Positions 55,046 through 62,722 are shown, counted from the stretch's first letter. The stretch is 64,000 bases of DNA from Rhodococcus opacus (GCF_012396235.1 NZ_JAAXPA010000032.1:1-64000); one strand, 5' to 3'. Made by a program: numbers and translations. The notes: generated by a model from the sequence alone, not told the origin.

Positions 55046-55389
55046 TGGGGTGCGGGTCGGGTTCCGCGCTGTCGGCCGTTCCGGTACGCCAGGCGTTCTC
55101 TTCCCCAGATCACCAAAGCCTCTGTGCCCGTGGGCCCCCAACGGGTAGGCCGCCTCACCAGCGGTGCCGTCGCCCGTCAGAGGGGCCACAGCACCTATTC
55201 CTCGATCACACGTAGCTCACCCGGTTAAGGCGGACTCGAGCGGGAACGGCGTGGTAGCCGTACGAGCGCGTGGAACATCCCAGTCCCGGGGACCGACGGG
55301 CAATGCCGTGGTCCCGTGCATACCAACCGATCGAAGCGATACGACCGACCGGCATGATGTACTCCCGTACCTTGTGCGGTACGGGGTAC

Positions 55390-55446
55390 GCCCTGCCCTC
55401 CCTCCGCTCCACTCCCTCCCGGCACGGCCCGGCCCGAGGGCAGGGC
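55390..55446. repeat. 11-bp perfect inverted repeat with pyrimidine-rich loop
   Basis: GCCCTGCCCTC (55390-55400) and GAGGGCAGGGC (55436-55446) bracket a 35-nt pyrimidine-rich segment (CCTCCGCTCCACTCCCTCCC). A long stem-loop of this sort in RNA or single-stranded DNA is stable. Confidence 0.5.
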
Positions 55447-55650
55447 ATTGAACACAGCCGCCGTAGGCGTCCGCTCCCAATCTGTACCGACCTACTTGTC
55501 GAAGGCCCTCCGTGCAGCGCCCGGACTCGAGTAGCGGTGCAGCACGTCATGTAACCGAACGAGAAGGTCGACAAGGAGATCTACGACAAGTTCGACTACC
55601 AGGACACCACGCACCGAGAAGTCGGTTCATCTGGACCTTCGTCAAGGATA

Positions 55651-55668
55651 TCGGAGGACGTCCTCCGA
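55651..55668. repeat. 18-bp perfect palindrome
   Basis: TCGGAGGACGTCCTCCGA reads identically on both strands. Candidate binding site for a dimeric protein or a cleavage site. Confidence 0.5.
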
Positions 55669-56035
55669 CCGTTCCGGCTCGCGGACGCTCGGTCAAACTG
55701 CCGGTTCACGACCAGAATCTCTCACGATCTGTGACCCCGCACACGTCGCCGCACCTCAGGGTCCGCCAACTAAGAGGGCTTACGACCGGGGAATTTCATC
55801 GATGTGACTCACAACATCTCGGGTTGAGTGTTTCTGTCGGCCACTAGGTGTAGCGTTTGAGACGCCGGAACAGGACAAGGCCCCCACTCGGGGGTTAGAT
55901 CCCCGAGTCGGGTGCGCTTGACTGCATTTGGTCGATGCCTTTCGAGCGTAACTTAGGCTAGCTCGCCCCTCCAGATGGGGGGCGGATTTCACGGGATCGT
56001 TCTTGGATACCGCCGGCCGGAATGGAGGTGGGACC

Positions 56036-56185
56036 ATGTCCCCCATCCGCACCACTCGCGTATCCCGCACTACCCGGACCGTTCGCGTCCCGGTCCGGAC
56101 GAAGGTCGGCAACACGACGACCACGAAGTCCGTGCCGGCGAAGGTCACCACGGTTACCCGTACGACTACGGTTCGGGGGCGGTGA
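56036..56185 (+). CDS. Thr/Arg-rich small basic protein upstream of the TIR gene
   Basis: 49 residues from ATG 56036, preceded at ideal spacing by GGAGGT. Almost entirely Thr, Arg, Val, Lys: SPIRTTRVSRTTRTVRV, VRTKVGNTTTTKSVPAK, VTTVTRTTTVRGR. Low-complexity, highly basic and extended, so likely nucleic-acid binding or a partner peptide of the next gene, whose start is 2 bp beyond its stop. I know of no family name. Confidence 0.65.
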   Translation: MSPIRTTRVSRTTRTVRVPVRTKVGNTTTTKSVPAKVTTVTRTTTVRGR

Positions 56186-56187
56186 AC

Positions 56188-56901
56188 ATGTCCATGCGTT
56201 GCACTGCCCCAGTACAAGGACACCGCTCGGCGAGCGCGCGCGCGAACTGCCCTGCGTGCAGGTCCGGATCCCGGTCGTATGCGTCTTATACGTCGTACAC
56301 CCGGCCGCCCTCCTACCCTGCGCCGGCCCCCCAGTACCGGGGTAGTGGCAGTGGGCCGTCCAGCGGCGGGAGTCGGCGTCGATCTGCAGGAGGGTTGTTG
56401 TACACGGTCGCAGAAGACCGCACTCTTGCCCCCGTTCGCCAGGCAGTCGAGAGGCAAGCGGAGTCCTACCCCGCACAGTCCTACCCTGATCGCTACGACC
56501 TCTTTCTTTGCCATGCTTGGGGTGATCGGCAGGGTGCTGCGAAGGAGTTGAACGATCTCCTGGTGGCCCTGGACGTGAAGGTCTGGTTCAGCGAGGTTGC
56601 CGTCAAACTCGGTACGTCATTGGTCCGCGAGATCGACAGGGGGCTGAGTAAGTCTCGGGCAGGCATCGTGCTGGTGACCCCGGAGCTGTTCACCAGCCTC
56701 AACGCGCAGGGCATCGCTGACAAGGAACTCTCTGCGTTACTCGCGACCGACCTTGTCATCCCCGTCGCACACGGAACGACGTTCGAAGCACTCCGGGACG
56801 TCAGTCCCTTGCTTGCCGCTCGTTCTGGGTTGAGCACCGAGAGCTCATCGTTAGAAGAGGTCGCCGCCAAGATCGCCGAGACTGTGGACGTGGACGACTA
56901 G
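56188..56901 (+). CDS. TIR-domain protein with N-terminal zinc knuckle
   Basis: 237 residues from ATG 56188 (GTG 56182 also possible). Residues 5-24 have Cys5, His12, Cys21, Cys24 (CTAPVQGH...CPAC), a zinc knuckle; 28-70 are a Tyr/Ser/Gly/Pro-rich flexible linker; 100-235 form a TIR domain: YDLFLCHAWGDRQGA (box 1), VKVWFSEVAVKLGTSLVREID (box 2), GLSKSRAGIVLVTPELF, and ADKELSALL where Glu180 aligns with the NADase glutamate. Predicted to cleave NAD+ or signal on infection; TIR proteins of this type occur in mobile islands of Rhodococcus and relatives. Translationally linked to the Thr/Arg-rich small protein. Activity is inferred, not shown. Confidence 0.82.
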   Translation: MSMRCTAPVQGHRSASARANCPACRSGSRSYASYTSYTRPPSYPAPAPQYRGSGSGPSSGGSRRRSAGGLLYTVAEDRTLAPVRQAVERQAESYPAQSYPDRYDLFLCHAWGDRQGAAKELNDLLVALDVKVWFSEVAVKLGTSLVREIDRGLSKSRAGIVLVTPELFTSLNAQGIADKELSALLATDLVIPVAHGTTFEALRDVSPLLAARSGLSTESSSLEEVAAKIAETVDVDD

Positions 56902-57052
56902 GGCGGGTTCCGATCGTTCCGGCATAGGTGGGTCTCGCCGTCCTTGTCAGACGCTGCCGGCCCTCGATGGCCTGCTCACAGGGTTGAGGGGCAGTTCCTA
57001 GCCGGCTGAGCCGAACTACGAACCTCACACGGGTGCAACCAGGTTCGGAGCA

Positions 57053-57172
57053 ATGGCGAATGCCTTGCTCGGTCGGATCCCGAGCGTGTGCCACTCCTCG
57101 GGGAGGGTCTCGGCCCTCCCCGAGGAGATCTCGCCGTTGAACTGGTACGAGTACCGGCTGTCGAGCCGTTGA
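57053..57172 (+). CDS. Very small open reading frame containing a perfect hairpin
   Basis: 39 residues from ATG 57053, with AGG at 57041-57043. The second half is protein-like (LPEEISPLNWYEYRLSSR). A 14-bp hairpin (57094-57127) lies within the frame, so this could equally be the tail of an RNA structure. Tentative. Confidence 0.25.
   Translation: MANALLGRIPSVCHSSGRVSALPEEISPLNWYEYRLSSR
57094..57127. repeat. Perfect 14-bp stem-loop
   Basis: CTCCTCGGGGAGGG (57094-57107), loop TCTCGG, CCCTCCCCGAGGAG (57114-57127). Strength is that of an intrinsic terminator for the TIR transcript, about 190 bp downstream of its stop, but no T-tract follows. Confidence 0.6.
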
Positions 57173-57347
57173 CGCCACCGGTTGTCCTGATCGACTTGGA
57201 AACCCGTACACGAGGGCTCACGCGCATAACGTCCCGGTCTAAAACGGGGGTAGGGGGAGGCTCCCCTGGGTGCCCTGGCACCCCGAACTGAACTGCAGAG
57301 ATGGGTCGATCAGGCTCGTCGACCTGGTGGGGTCGACCGCGTGAGAC

Positions 57348-57719
57348 GTGCAGAGGTGCCTGCGCGGTCTGACGGATACGCCGGATCCGAGGGCCGACCT
57401 GCGACGACGCGGCCCCTCCCGTGTCCAGCCTGTGTGTGCAGCGTGTGCTGCATACCCGAGCAGCTCAACCTGTGCAGTGTGCGTGCGAGCGCACCACCAC
57501 CACTACCTAGGCAGAGCAGGGACTACTGGGTGCCTGCTCGAGTACCCGGCCTACTGGGCACGTAGTGAGCAGCTTGTGGAGCTGGCCCAGCTCACGCGAT
57601 CTCGGAGAGATCTCCGGATGCCACCGGAACAGGAATGTTGCCCCTCAGCGTCTCAAACGCCTCGGTTGCCGTCTTTCCTGCTTTCCAGAGGTTTTCGATC
57701 GCGAGGATGGCCTCCATGA
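57348..57719 (+). CDS. Possible cysteine-rich small protein
   Basis: 123 residues from GTG 57348. The middle (PVCAACAAYPSSSTCAVCVRAHHHH) has paired CxxC motifs and a His run that could bind zinc, followed by YLGRAGTTGCLLEYPAYW. The last third (after about residue 85) overlaps the 3' end of the convincing minus-strand gene 57592-57903, so the true protein may be absent or shorter. Weak support. Confidence 0.28.
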   Translation: MQRCLRGLTDTPDPRADLRRRGPSRVQPVCAACAAYPSSSTCAVCVRAHHHHYLGRAGTTGCLLEYPAYWARSEQLVELAQLTRSRRDLRMPPEQECCPSASQTPRLPSFLLSRGFRSRGWPP

Positions 57720-57903
57720 GTCCGTACGTGAAGCTCTCGTCGTTCTTCGCGAACAGCTTGGTGTCGTCGTCGGTGTAGATGATCGTTCCGTCTGGGAACG
57801 TCATCCACCGGCCAGGGCCGATGAGCGGAACTGCCTCGTAACCCCCGTCAACCCAGACAGCACTCTCAGCCTGGCTGTCCATCTTGTCTTCGAAGTTGCC
57901 CAT
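57592..57903 (-). CDS. Hypothetical acidic protein (island)
   Basis: 103 residues from ATG 57903, with GGAGG at 57914-57918. Strand-rich centre (AVWVDGGYEAVPLIGPGRWMTFPDGTIIYTDDD) and a helical C-terminal part (NDESFTYGLMEAILAIENLWKAGKTATEAFETL). Codon use and composition are convincing. No family recognised; small acidic proteins of this kind often act as phage anti-defence or regulatory factors, but nothing here proves that. Confidence 0.7.
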   Translation of the reverse strand: MGNFEDKMDSQAESAVWVDGGYEAVPLIGPGRWMTFPDGTIIYTDDDTKLFAKNDESFTYGLMEAILAIENLWKAGKTATEAFETLRGNIPVPVASGDLSEIA

Positions 57904-58125
57904 TTGAGATTGGCCTCCACTTGTCCGCCTAGCCTACTGAGTCTACGGCGGTGCCCGGCTCTGCTGGCCCCGTGTCCTGCCGCAGCCCGCGAATGTGCAT
58001 GTGCCAGTCCTGGGGCCTGATCCTTCAGCGGTTTCAACTCCTCACTTCGCCAGGTTTGCTGATAGTGGCGTGGACACCCACGACTGAGCACGCTGTCAAT
58101 GGGCTCGGTGATACTTTCAAGATCG

Positions 58126-59589
58126 ATGTCAACGAGTAAGGGTGGTCGGCCGCCTCAGAGCTACCTAGTCGACACGCACCCAGTCATCGCCGCGGAGTTT
58201 CATCCAGACCTGAACACGGTCGATGTCTCCTCGTTGAGCACCGGATCCCCTCGGAAAGTGTGGTGGTTCCATCATGATGAGGATGGGAAGACGCACGAGT
58301 GGCCGGCAACCGTTTCGCATCGAACGGGGGGCCAGGGGTGCGCGGTGTGCGCGGGGAAGCGGGTTCAACCAGGTGTCAACGATCTTGCTTCGCTGAGACC
58401 CGAGATTGCAGCGGACTGGCATCCGGAACGGAATGTGCTTACAGCCGAGGATGTTTCGCCCGGGTCGGACAAGAAGGTCTGGTGGCGGTGTCCCGCTGGA
58501 CACGACTACGAAAACACCGTGTCGAAGCGGACGATCAGCGGTCGTGGGTGCGCTGTGTGCAGTGGCCAGAGTGCATTGGAAGGATTTAACGATCTGTCAT
58601 CGCGGAATCCGCGACTGGCGGCCGAATGGCACCCCGATCTCAATGCACCACTCACGCCTCGGCAGGTGACGACGGGCTCTGGCCGAGTAGTTTGGTGGCT
58701 TGGAAGCTGCGGCCACTCGTTCAAGGGGCGGGTTGACAGACGAAGTGCGGGCTATGGTTGCCCGATCTGTGCTGGGGTTCAAGTCGTTGCAGGAATGAAT
58801 GACTTGGCAACAACCCATCCCCACATCGCGGCCGAATGGCACCCCCAGCGCAACTTGCCGAGGACGCAGTTCGAGGTCACCGCGGGTTCGGAGATGAAGG
58901 TCTGGTGGCTCGGCAACGGTTGCAACCACGAATTTCAGTCTATGATCAGCTCTCGTACGCGCGGCGACGGATGCGGTGTTTGCCATGGCACGCAAGTCGT
59001 CCAGGGCGTCAATGACCTCGCAAGCCGCGAACCCGCGATCGCCGACGAGTGGCATCCAACTCGCAATACCCGGCATCCCCGCGAGGTCAATTTTGCGTCG
59101 ACTAGCCATGTGTGGTGGAGATGCTCATCTGGTCATGAGTGGCGATCAATCGTCCGCACGCGGACGGTGTTCCCCCGCGTCGGTTGCCCAAAATGCAGCG
59201 CGTCAGCTCCTGAGAAGGCGCTTTTCGCAGCAATATCCGAAGCCTTCAGCAACGTCGAGCATGATGCCCGTATAGCCGTGAGATGGGGAGCGCACAGGAC
59301 CTCACGCATCGACATCCTGGTTCGGTTAGGGCACGCCGAAGTCGCCGTCGAGTATGACGGTCAGTTCTGGCATGGCACAAAGCTCGACAAGGACACGGCA
59401 AAAACGCTCGCTCTACTCGACGCGGGGTTCTGGGTTGTCCGAGTCCGTGAGGGTAACTTGCCGAATCTGGCAATCAGTCACGCGAATCTCCTGCAGGTTC
59501 GTCGTCTGATACGCAATCCAGTGGAATCCACACTCCCTGAGATCGTCGACTGGATTGAGCAAGAGTCAGGACAAATGAGCCTTTGGTAG
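58126..59589 (+). CDS. Five-repeat zinc-ribbon protein with C-terminal Vsr/DUF559-like nuclease
   Basis: 487 residues from ATG 58126 (ATG 58099 possible). Five repeats of about 68 residues (roughly 15-80, 85-150, 155-220, 225-290, 295-358), each with LA..P.IAAEWHP..N, VWW and closing GC.VC, as in DUF4379 treble-clef/zinc-ribbon proteins; repeats 2-5 add a Cys-Gly-His pair before the closing CxxC (CPAGH, SCGH, GCNH, CSSGH), repeat 1 has lost it. Residues 360-487 form a PD-(D/E)XK-like domain of the Vsr/DUF559 type: RIDILVRLG (Asp396), VAVEYDGQFWHG (Glu409, Asp411) and GFWVVRVRE. Likely binds and cuts DNA, a candidate restriction/defence nuclease. A TGATACT -10-like element at 58109-58115 is close to the start. 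Confidence 0.82.
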   Translation: MSTSKGGRPPQSYLVDTHPVIAAEFHPDLNTVDVSSLSTGSPRKVWWFHHDEDGKTHEWPATVSHRTGGQGCAVCAGKRVQPGVNDLASLRPEIAADWHPERNVLTAEDVSPGSDKKVWWRCPAGHDYENTVSKRTISGRGCAVCSGQSALEGFNDLSSRNPRLAAEWHPDLNAPLTPRQVTTGSGRVVWWLGSCGHSFKGRVDRRSAGYGCPICAGVQVVAGMNDLATTHPHIAAEWHPQRNLPRTQFEVTAGSEMKVWWLGNGCNHEFQSMISSRTRGDGCGVCHGTQVVQGVNDLASREPAIADEWHPTRNTRHPREVNFASTSHVWWRCSSGHEWRSIVRTRTVFPRVGCPKCSASAPEKALFAAISEAFSNVEHDARIAVRWGAHRTSRIDILVRLGHAEVAVEYDGQFWHGTKLDKDTAKTLALLDAGFWVVRVREGNLPNLAISHANLLQVRRLIRNPVESTLPEIVDWIEQESGQMSLW

Positions 59590-59706
59590 GTCGCTCCGCT
59601 TCTAGCAACCAACTTGATCGCCGTACATCGTTGATGCTTGCCGACGGGCTGGCCCGCATCAGGACCAGCCCCCTCGACTGCGAGCAATGTCAGTTCCGTT
59701 GCGGCG

Positions 59707-60111
59707 TCACGTGCGAGTGCTGTTTATCGTCCCGCCCCCGCCGGCTAGTGCCGCGTGGAGGACACGAGTGCCGTTGAGCGGCATGGTCGATGAACGCTGC
59801 TGGGTAGACCCTGCGAGTGCTGAGCGGATCAAGTCCGGTGTCGATTGCGCTGCATGCTGTTCGGCCTGATTCTTGGCCTCGCGTTCGGCGAGGAACTCCT
59901 CGTGCTGACGGTGGAGCTCGATGGCGATGTCGTACCACTCTGGATCCGGGTGATCGTCGGGGAGGCCGGGGATCTTCGCGATGTTGCGCTCCTCCAGCCG
60001 GCGAGCGACCGCGTGAGCCAGGCCAGCTTCGACGGCATTTGGCTTCTGCTTGGTCGAATGGATCTGGCGGGTGAGCATTGCTGCTGCGCTGGACTTCTTT
60101 CGGGTTGTCAA
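59707..60111 (-). CDS. Hypothetical protein, TTG start (island)
   Basis: 134 residues. Start is TTG 60111 (LTTRKKSSAAAML), 6 nt from AGGAG at 60118-60122; a later ATG at about 60078 gives no ribosome-binding site. Contains a helical stretch AVEAGLAHAVARRLEERNIAKI and PDPEWYDIAIELHRQHEEFLAEREAKNQAEQ, probable coiled coil, then a Ser/Thr/Gly-rich tail. No recognised family. Divides the island with genes on both sides on the minus strand. Confidence 0.65.
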   Translation of the reverse strand: MTTRKKSSAAAMLTRQIHSTKQKPNAVEAGLAHAVARRLEERNIAKIPGLPDDHPDPEWYDIAIELHRQHEEFLAEREAKNQAEQHAAQSTPDLIRSALAGSTQQRSSTMPLNGTRVLHAALAGGGGTINSTRT

Positions 60112-60194
60112 TGGATTCTCCTGGCATTGCAATTCGAGTGTGTGGGGGCACGGCCCCCGGCTGTCGATCGCCGGGGGCCGTTCGCGGCGGCTGT

Positions 60195-60971
60195 TCAGCG
60201 GACCATCGTCACGCGGCTGCTGACATTCTGCGGCGTGATCGCCAACGACCGCCGAATCTCAGCGCACTCGCGCAGGGTGTTGATCCCGAACTCGATGCCT
60301 TCGCGAGCCGCGGTGTATAACACCTTGTCGAGCGCACCCAACGTCTGATTCACGTTCTTGTACTGGGCGGCGTCGAGCTTGGCAAGCTGCAACGCATCCG
60401 CAGGCCGCAGGGTACGAAGCGCAACCTCGACATCGAGACCGGCGAAGCCTGGAAGGTCTCTGGTCCCAGCGACCCACGACGAGACCTTGTCCAGGTAGGC
60501 GGCTTCGGTCTGAGCGGTCATGTACGCCTGCACCGCAAGGGGACCCGCCTGAACTAGCGAGTCAGAGTCGACGATGTCGGGGAGACTGGCGACGGCGGCG
60601 ACATACGCCGCTGCATGCTTGTCGAACTCCGGAGTCAGCTGCTCAATCACGACTGGAACGGCGGCAGTCGCCTTGCCCAACACTTCACGTGCGGCGGCGT
60701 CGAGCATTCGACGCTTGGCCTCTTCCAGCGGGGTGCGGCTGAGGTGATCGCCGGTCTTCAACGCCGGCAACAGCCGGTTGGCGAACTCGACAAGCTTCTC
60801 CTCTGCGTTGGCGGCGGTGATGTCGGCCAGGTCGAACGGGACCGTGTGACCGGTCTCGACCCAACGGATCGCTTCGAACACCTCGACGGCGGTCGCGAGT
60901 TCCTTGGGTAGCTTGACGCCCAAGCTGTTCCAGCGGCTGACGGCGTCGGCGGTGCTGATGTTGTCGTACAT
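60195..60971 (-). CDS. Hypothetical helical protein (island)
   Basis: 258 residues from ATG 60971 (AGGA 6 nt upstream). All-helical, Ala/Leu/Glu rich: ELATAVEVFEAIRWVETGHTVPFDLADIT, LVEFANRLLPALKTGDHLS, AAREVLGKATAAVPVVIEQLTPEFDKHAAAYVAAVASL. No membrane segment or catalytic motif visible. Lies downstream of the hairpin array (60991-61257), which could be its leader. Function unknown; plasmid or phage structural or accessory proteins share this composition. Confidence 0.7.
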   Translation of the reverse strand: MYDNISTADAVSRWNSLGVKLPKELATAVEVFEAIRWVETGHTVPFDLADITAANAEEKLVEFANRLLPALKTGDHLSRTPLEEAKRRMLDAAAREVLGKATAAVPVVIEQLTPEFDKHAAAYVAAVASLPDIVDSDSLVQAGPLAVQAYMTAQTEAAYLDKVSSWVAGTRDLPGFAGLDVEVALRTLRPADALQLAKLDAAQYKNVNQTLGALDKVLYTAAREGIEFGINTLRECAEIRRSLAITPQNVSSRVTMVR

Positions 60972-60990
60972 AGTTTCCTAACTGTTGTGG

Positions 60991-61257
60991 GGTGTGCTGT
61001 CGCACACCCTGATGGGAGCTGCCTGTTGGCAGCTTGGGTTGCCACCCGTTTCGGGGTGGCCAGTGTGGGGTTCGGTTGTCCGACAGGACAACCGGACAAA
61101 AGATCACCGGATGGCCGGTGATCCACCGGATTGTTCAGAGTGGCAGCCGCATTCAGACGGCTGCCAGTGATCGACGTGATCGAGGTCGATCACCTGATGA
61201 GGCCGGCCCTCGCCGGCCTAGTCATCTGATCTCTCCCCAACCGCTACGAGGCGGTTG
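60991..61257. repeat. Run of nine consecutive hairpins
   Basis: Nine perfect stem-loops of 7-9 bp follow one another over 267 bp: GGTGTGC (60991-61008), AGCTGCC (61017-61034), GCCACCC (61041-61060), GGTTGTCC (61074-61093), GATCACCGG (61102-61123), TGGCAGCCG (61141-61166), GTGATCGAC (61167-61193), AGGCCGGC (61200-61219), CAACCGC (61238-61257). Each has its own sequence, with 4-9 nt loops and gaps of 0 to 18 bp. The block sits between two minus-strand genes and encodes no protein. Confidence 0.75.
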
Positions 61258-61365
61258 AGGAGTGGGGGGTGGTGGGAACTTGTTCACACCTATAGGGGGG
61301 GCCACCACCACCACCAGCCCGCCACCTGCGGAAACGTCCTGCGACTGGTGGTGGACGACCACCAC

Positions 61366-62382
61366 CTACGCGACGTATTCCCACGTGGTCGACTCGCCTT
61401 CCCCGGTGCGGTGCAGCAACGCCGCTACGGCACCTCGAGTGAGCTTGTCCTTACAGGTTGCCCGCGACTTGTTGAACTCGTCCGCGACCCGAACCGCGGC
61501 CTGGTTGACTCCGACACCCTGGAGGTTCTCGACCACCCAGTGGGCCATGCGGGCGTTCTCGTCCAGGGTCTCCTGCGACCGGTTCTGCTTCGGCCTGTCG
61601 TCGATGTCGTTTCGTGAGACCCACGGTCCACGCTTCAGAACCTTGTAGTCGGGGCCGGTCATCGGCTCGGCAACGATCTCCTGCGGTTGGTCGAGCAGGT
61701 TGGACTGGACCACCAGCGCAGTGTTGCCGCCGCGAAGTCTGCGCTTGTTGGTCTGGCGTACCTGGATCCAAACACGAGACTTCTGGACGGCTGCGGACGC
61801 TCCCATCGGAGGAGCACCGGCGACAGTCATGCCCTTCTCCGACTCGTGGTGGAGGACCACCACGGGAACCCCTCGGTTCGTGAGACGGGTCAACCCGTCG
61901 AACACCGTCGTCATCACGGCGGCGTCGTTGGTATCCCCGGTGGCACCCATCAGGTTGTCGAGCACCACGAAGTTGTTGCCCTCGGCCAGGAGATGATCTG
62001 CCAGCGCTTCCCACTCGTCAGCCCGTGCAGTGCGCCCGATGTGGTACGCGGGAACGTCGACATCGACATCGGCCAGCGCCGTATGGATACGGTCGCCGTA
62101 CTCTTCATCCGAGCCGGGATCGGTCCACAAGATCGCCGGCCTCCACAGCTTGGTCTTGTCGGTCGGCTGGATGCCGAGGAAGTCGCGGTCCTCGACCAGC
62201 AACGACAACAGCAGTGAGCTGACCAGGTACGACTTCCCGACGTTCGACCTGCCGTAGATCATCGTCACCGACGAGCAGATCACATCAGGGAACACCCAAC
62301 GCTCATTTCGCTTGGAGCGTTCGTACGCTTCCTTGGTCGTGGAGCGCGGGAACCGCCTCGCGATGTCGATGGTGTGGCTCAA
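61366..62382 (-). CDS. AAA/RecA-like ATPase (RepA/AAA_25 replication helicase-like)
   Basis: 338 residues from TTG 62382, 7 nt from GAGGAGGT at 62390-62397; the longer reading to 62709 lacks similarity and runs over the next ORF. Walker A IYGRSNVGKS (residues 42-51), Walker B FVVLDNLMGA (138-147), a sensor-like VVVLHHESEKGMTVAGA and the substrate-loop DTNDAAVMTTVFDGLTRL. This is the RecA-core of RSF1010 RepA/AAA_25 proteins, hexameric helicases or replication ATPases encoded by plasmids and integrative elements. The C-terminal part (HWVVENLQGVGVNQAAVRVADEF) is helical, probably winged-helix. Found beside zinc-finger genes and the hairpin array, it suggests a replication module. Confidence 0.8.
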   Translation of the reverse strand: MSHTIDIARRFPRSTTKEAYERSKRNERWVFPDVICSSVTMIYGRSNVGKSYLVSSLLLSLLVEDRDFLGIQPTDKTKLWRPAILWTDPGSDEEYGDRIHTALADVDVDVPAYHIGRTARADEWEALADHLLAEGNNFVVLDNLMGATGDTNDAAVMTTVFDGLTRLTNRGVPVVVLHHESEKGMTVAGAPPMGASAAVQKSRVWIQVRQTNKRRLRGGNTALVVQSNLLDQPQEIVAEPMTGPDYKVLKRGPWVSRNDIDDRPKQNRSQETLDENARMAHWVVENLQGVGVNQAAVRVADEFNKSRATCKDKLTRGAVAALLHRTGEGESTTWEYVA

Positions 62383-62465
62383 ACGGTTGACCTCCTCGGG
62401 TCGGTTATGCGCCGAACGTCGGCGCGGTTGTGAGTCCTGGACCACGTGGTCCGGGTTATGTGCGG

Positions 62466-62615
62466 TTAGGCCTTCTGATCGGCCTTCGTCGCTCGGCGGG
62501 CCTCGCGACATCGGGCCGCGTACCGCTTGCGGGCCGCCTTCTGGCAAAGCTGGCATCGTCCGTTCCGACGGTGGGGGCCGTCGTGCGGGTGGTCTGTGCA
62601 TCTGCGGGCGGGCGT
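62466..62615 (-). CDS. Small zinc-finger protein with a non-canonical (ACG) start
   Basis: About 50 residues: RCTDHPHDGPHRRNGRCQLC, then QKAARKRYAARCREARRATK. Cys/His pairs (C, H, C-x2-C) followed by a basic helix recall short phage and plasmid zinc-finger proteins. The frame has no ATG, GTG or TTG start between the upstream stop and the first cysteine, yet a perfect ribosome-binding site AAAGGAGGT (62622-62630, minus strand) lies 6 nt from ACG 62613-62615. A GTG at 62621-62623 overlaps that site but in a different frame. Confidence 0.42.
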   Translation of the reverse strand, partial: TPARRCTDHPHDGPHRRNGRCQLCQKAARKRYAARCREARRATKADQKA

Positions 62616-62665
62616 GTCGCCACCTCCTTTGGGATCGGATACGGGTAGTCGTTGGTGGCCGAAGA

Positions 62666-62699
62666 AGACCCGGTCTGCCGACGAGGGCAGACCGGGTCT
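62666..62699 (-). terminator. Strong terminator hairpin
   Basis: AGACCCGGTCTGCC (62666-62679), loop GACGAG, GGCAGACCGGGTCT (62686-62699): perfect 14-bp stem; on the minus strand it is followed by TTCTTC, a short U-rich tail. It ends the transcript of 62774-63637. Confidence 0.75.
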
Positions 62700-62722
62700 C
62701 TTGAGTCACTCCCCAACAAGAG

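Larger units (their letters stand above)
55046..56035. other. Structured non-coding stretch of the island
   Basis: About 990 bp without a convincing gene; all six frames give only short, compositionally odd readings. It holds several inverted repeats: CCCGTACC/GGTACGGG (55364-55385), an 11-bp perfect repeat GCCCTGCCCTC/GAGGGCAGGGC (55390-55446), a perfect 18-bp palindrome TCGGAGGACGTCCTCCGA (55651-55668) and ACTCGGGG/CCCCGAGT (55886-55908). A fragment at 55568-55740 reads VDKEIYDKFDYQDTTHREV and looks like a coding remnant but has no start. Could contain a promoter, an RNA or a replication/transfer site. Confidence 0.4.

Noticed and set aside
55206..55574. 122-codon minus-strand frame with cysteines
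   Set aside because: Overlaps several equally long frames on both strands; composition is low-complexity and no ribosome-binding site is present.
55568..55740. Protein-like reading VDKEIYDKFDYQDTTHREV
   Set aside because: A TAA precedes it by four codons and no start follows until too late; reported as a possible remnant only.
55860..55940. tRNA-like hairpin around ACTCGGGG/CCCCGAGT
   Set aside because: The loop GTTAGAT lacks the TTCRA consensus and no acceptor or anticodon arm can be drawn; treated only as a hairpin.
60991..61257. CRISPR or simple tandem repeat
   Set aside because: Every stem has a different sequence; there are no repeated units or spacers of constant length, and no cas genes are near.
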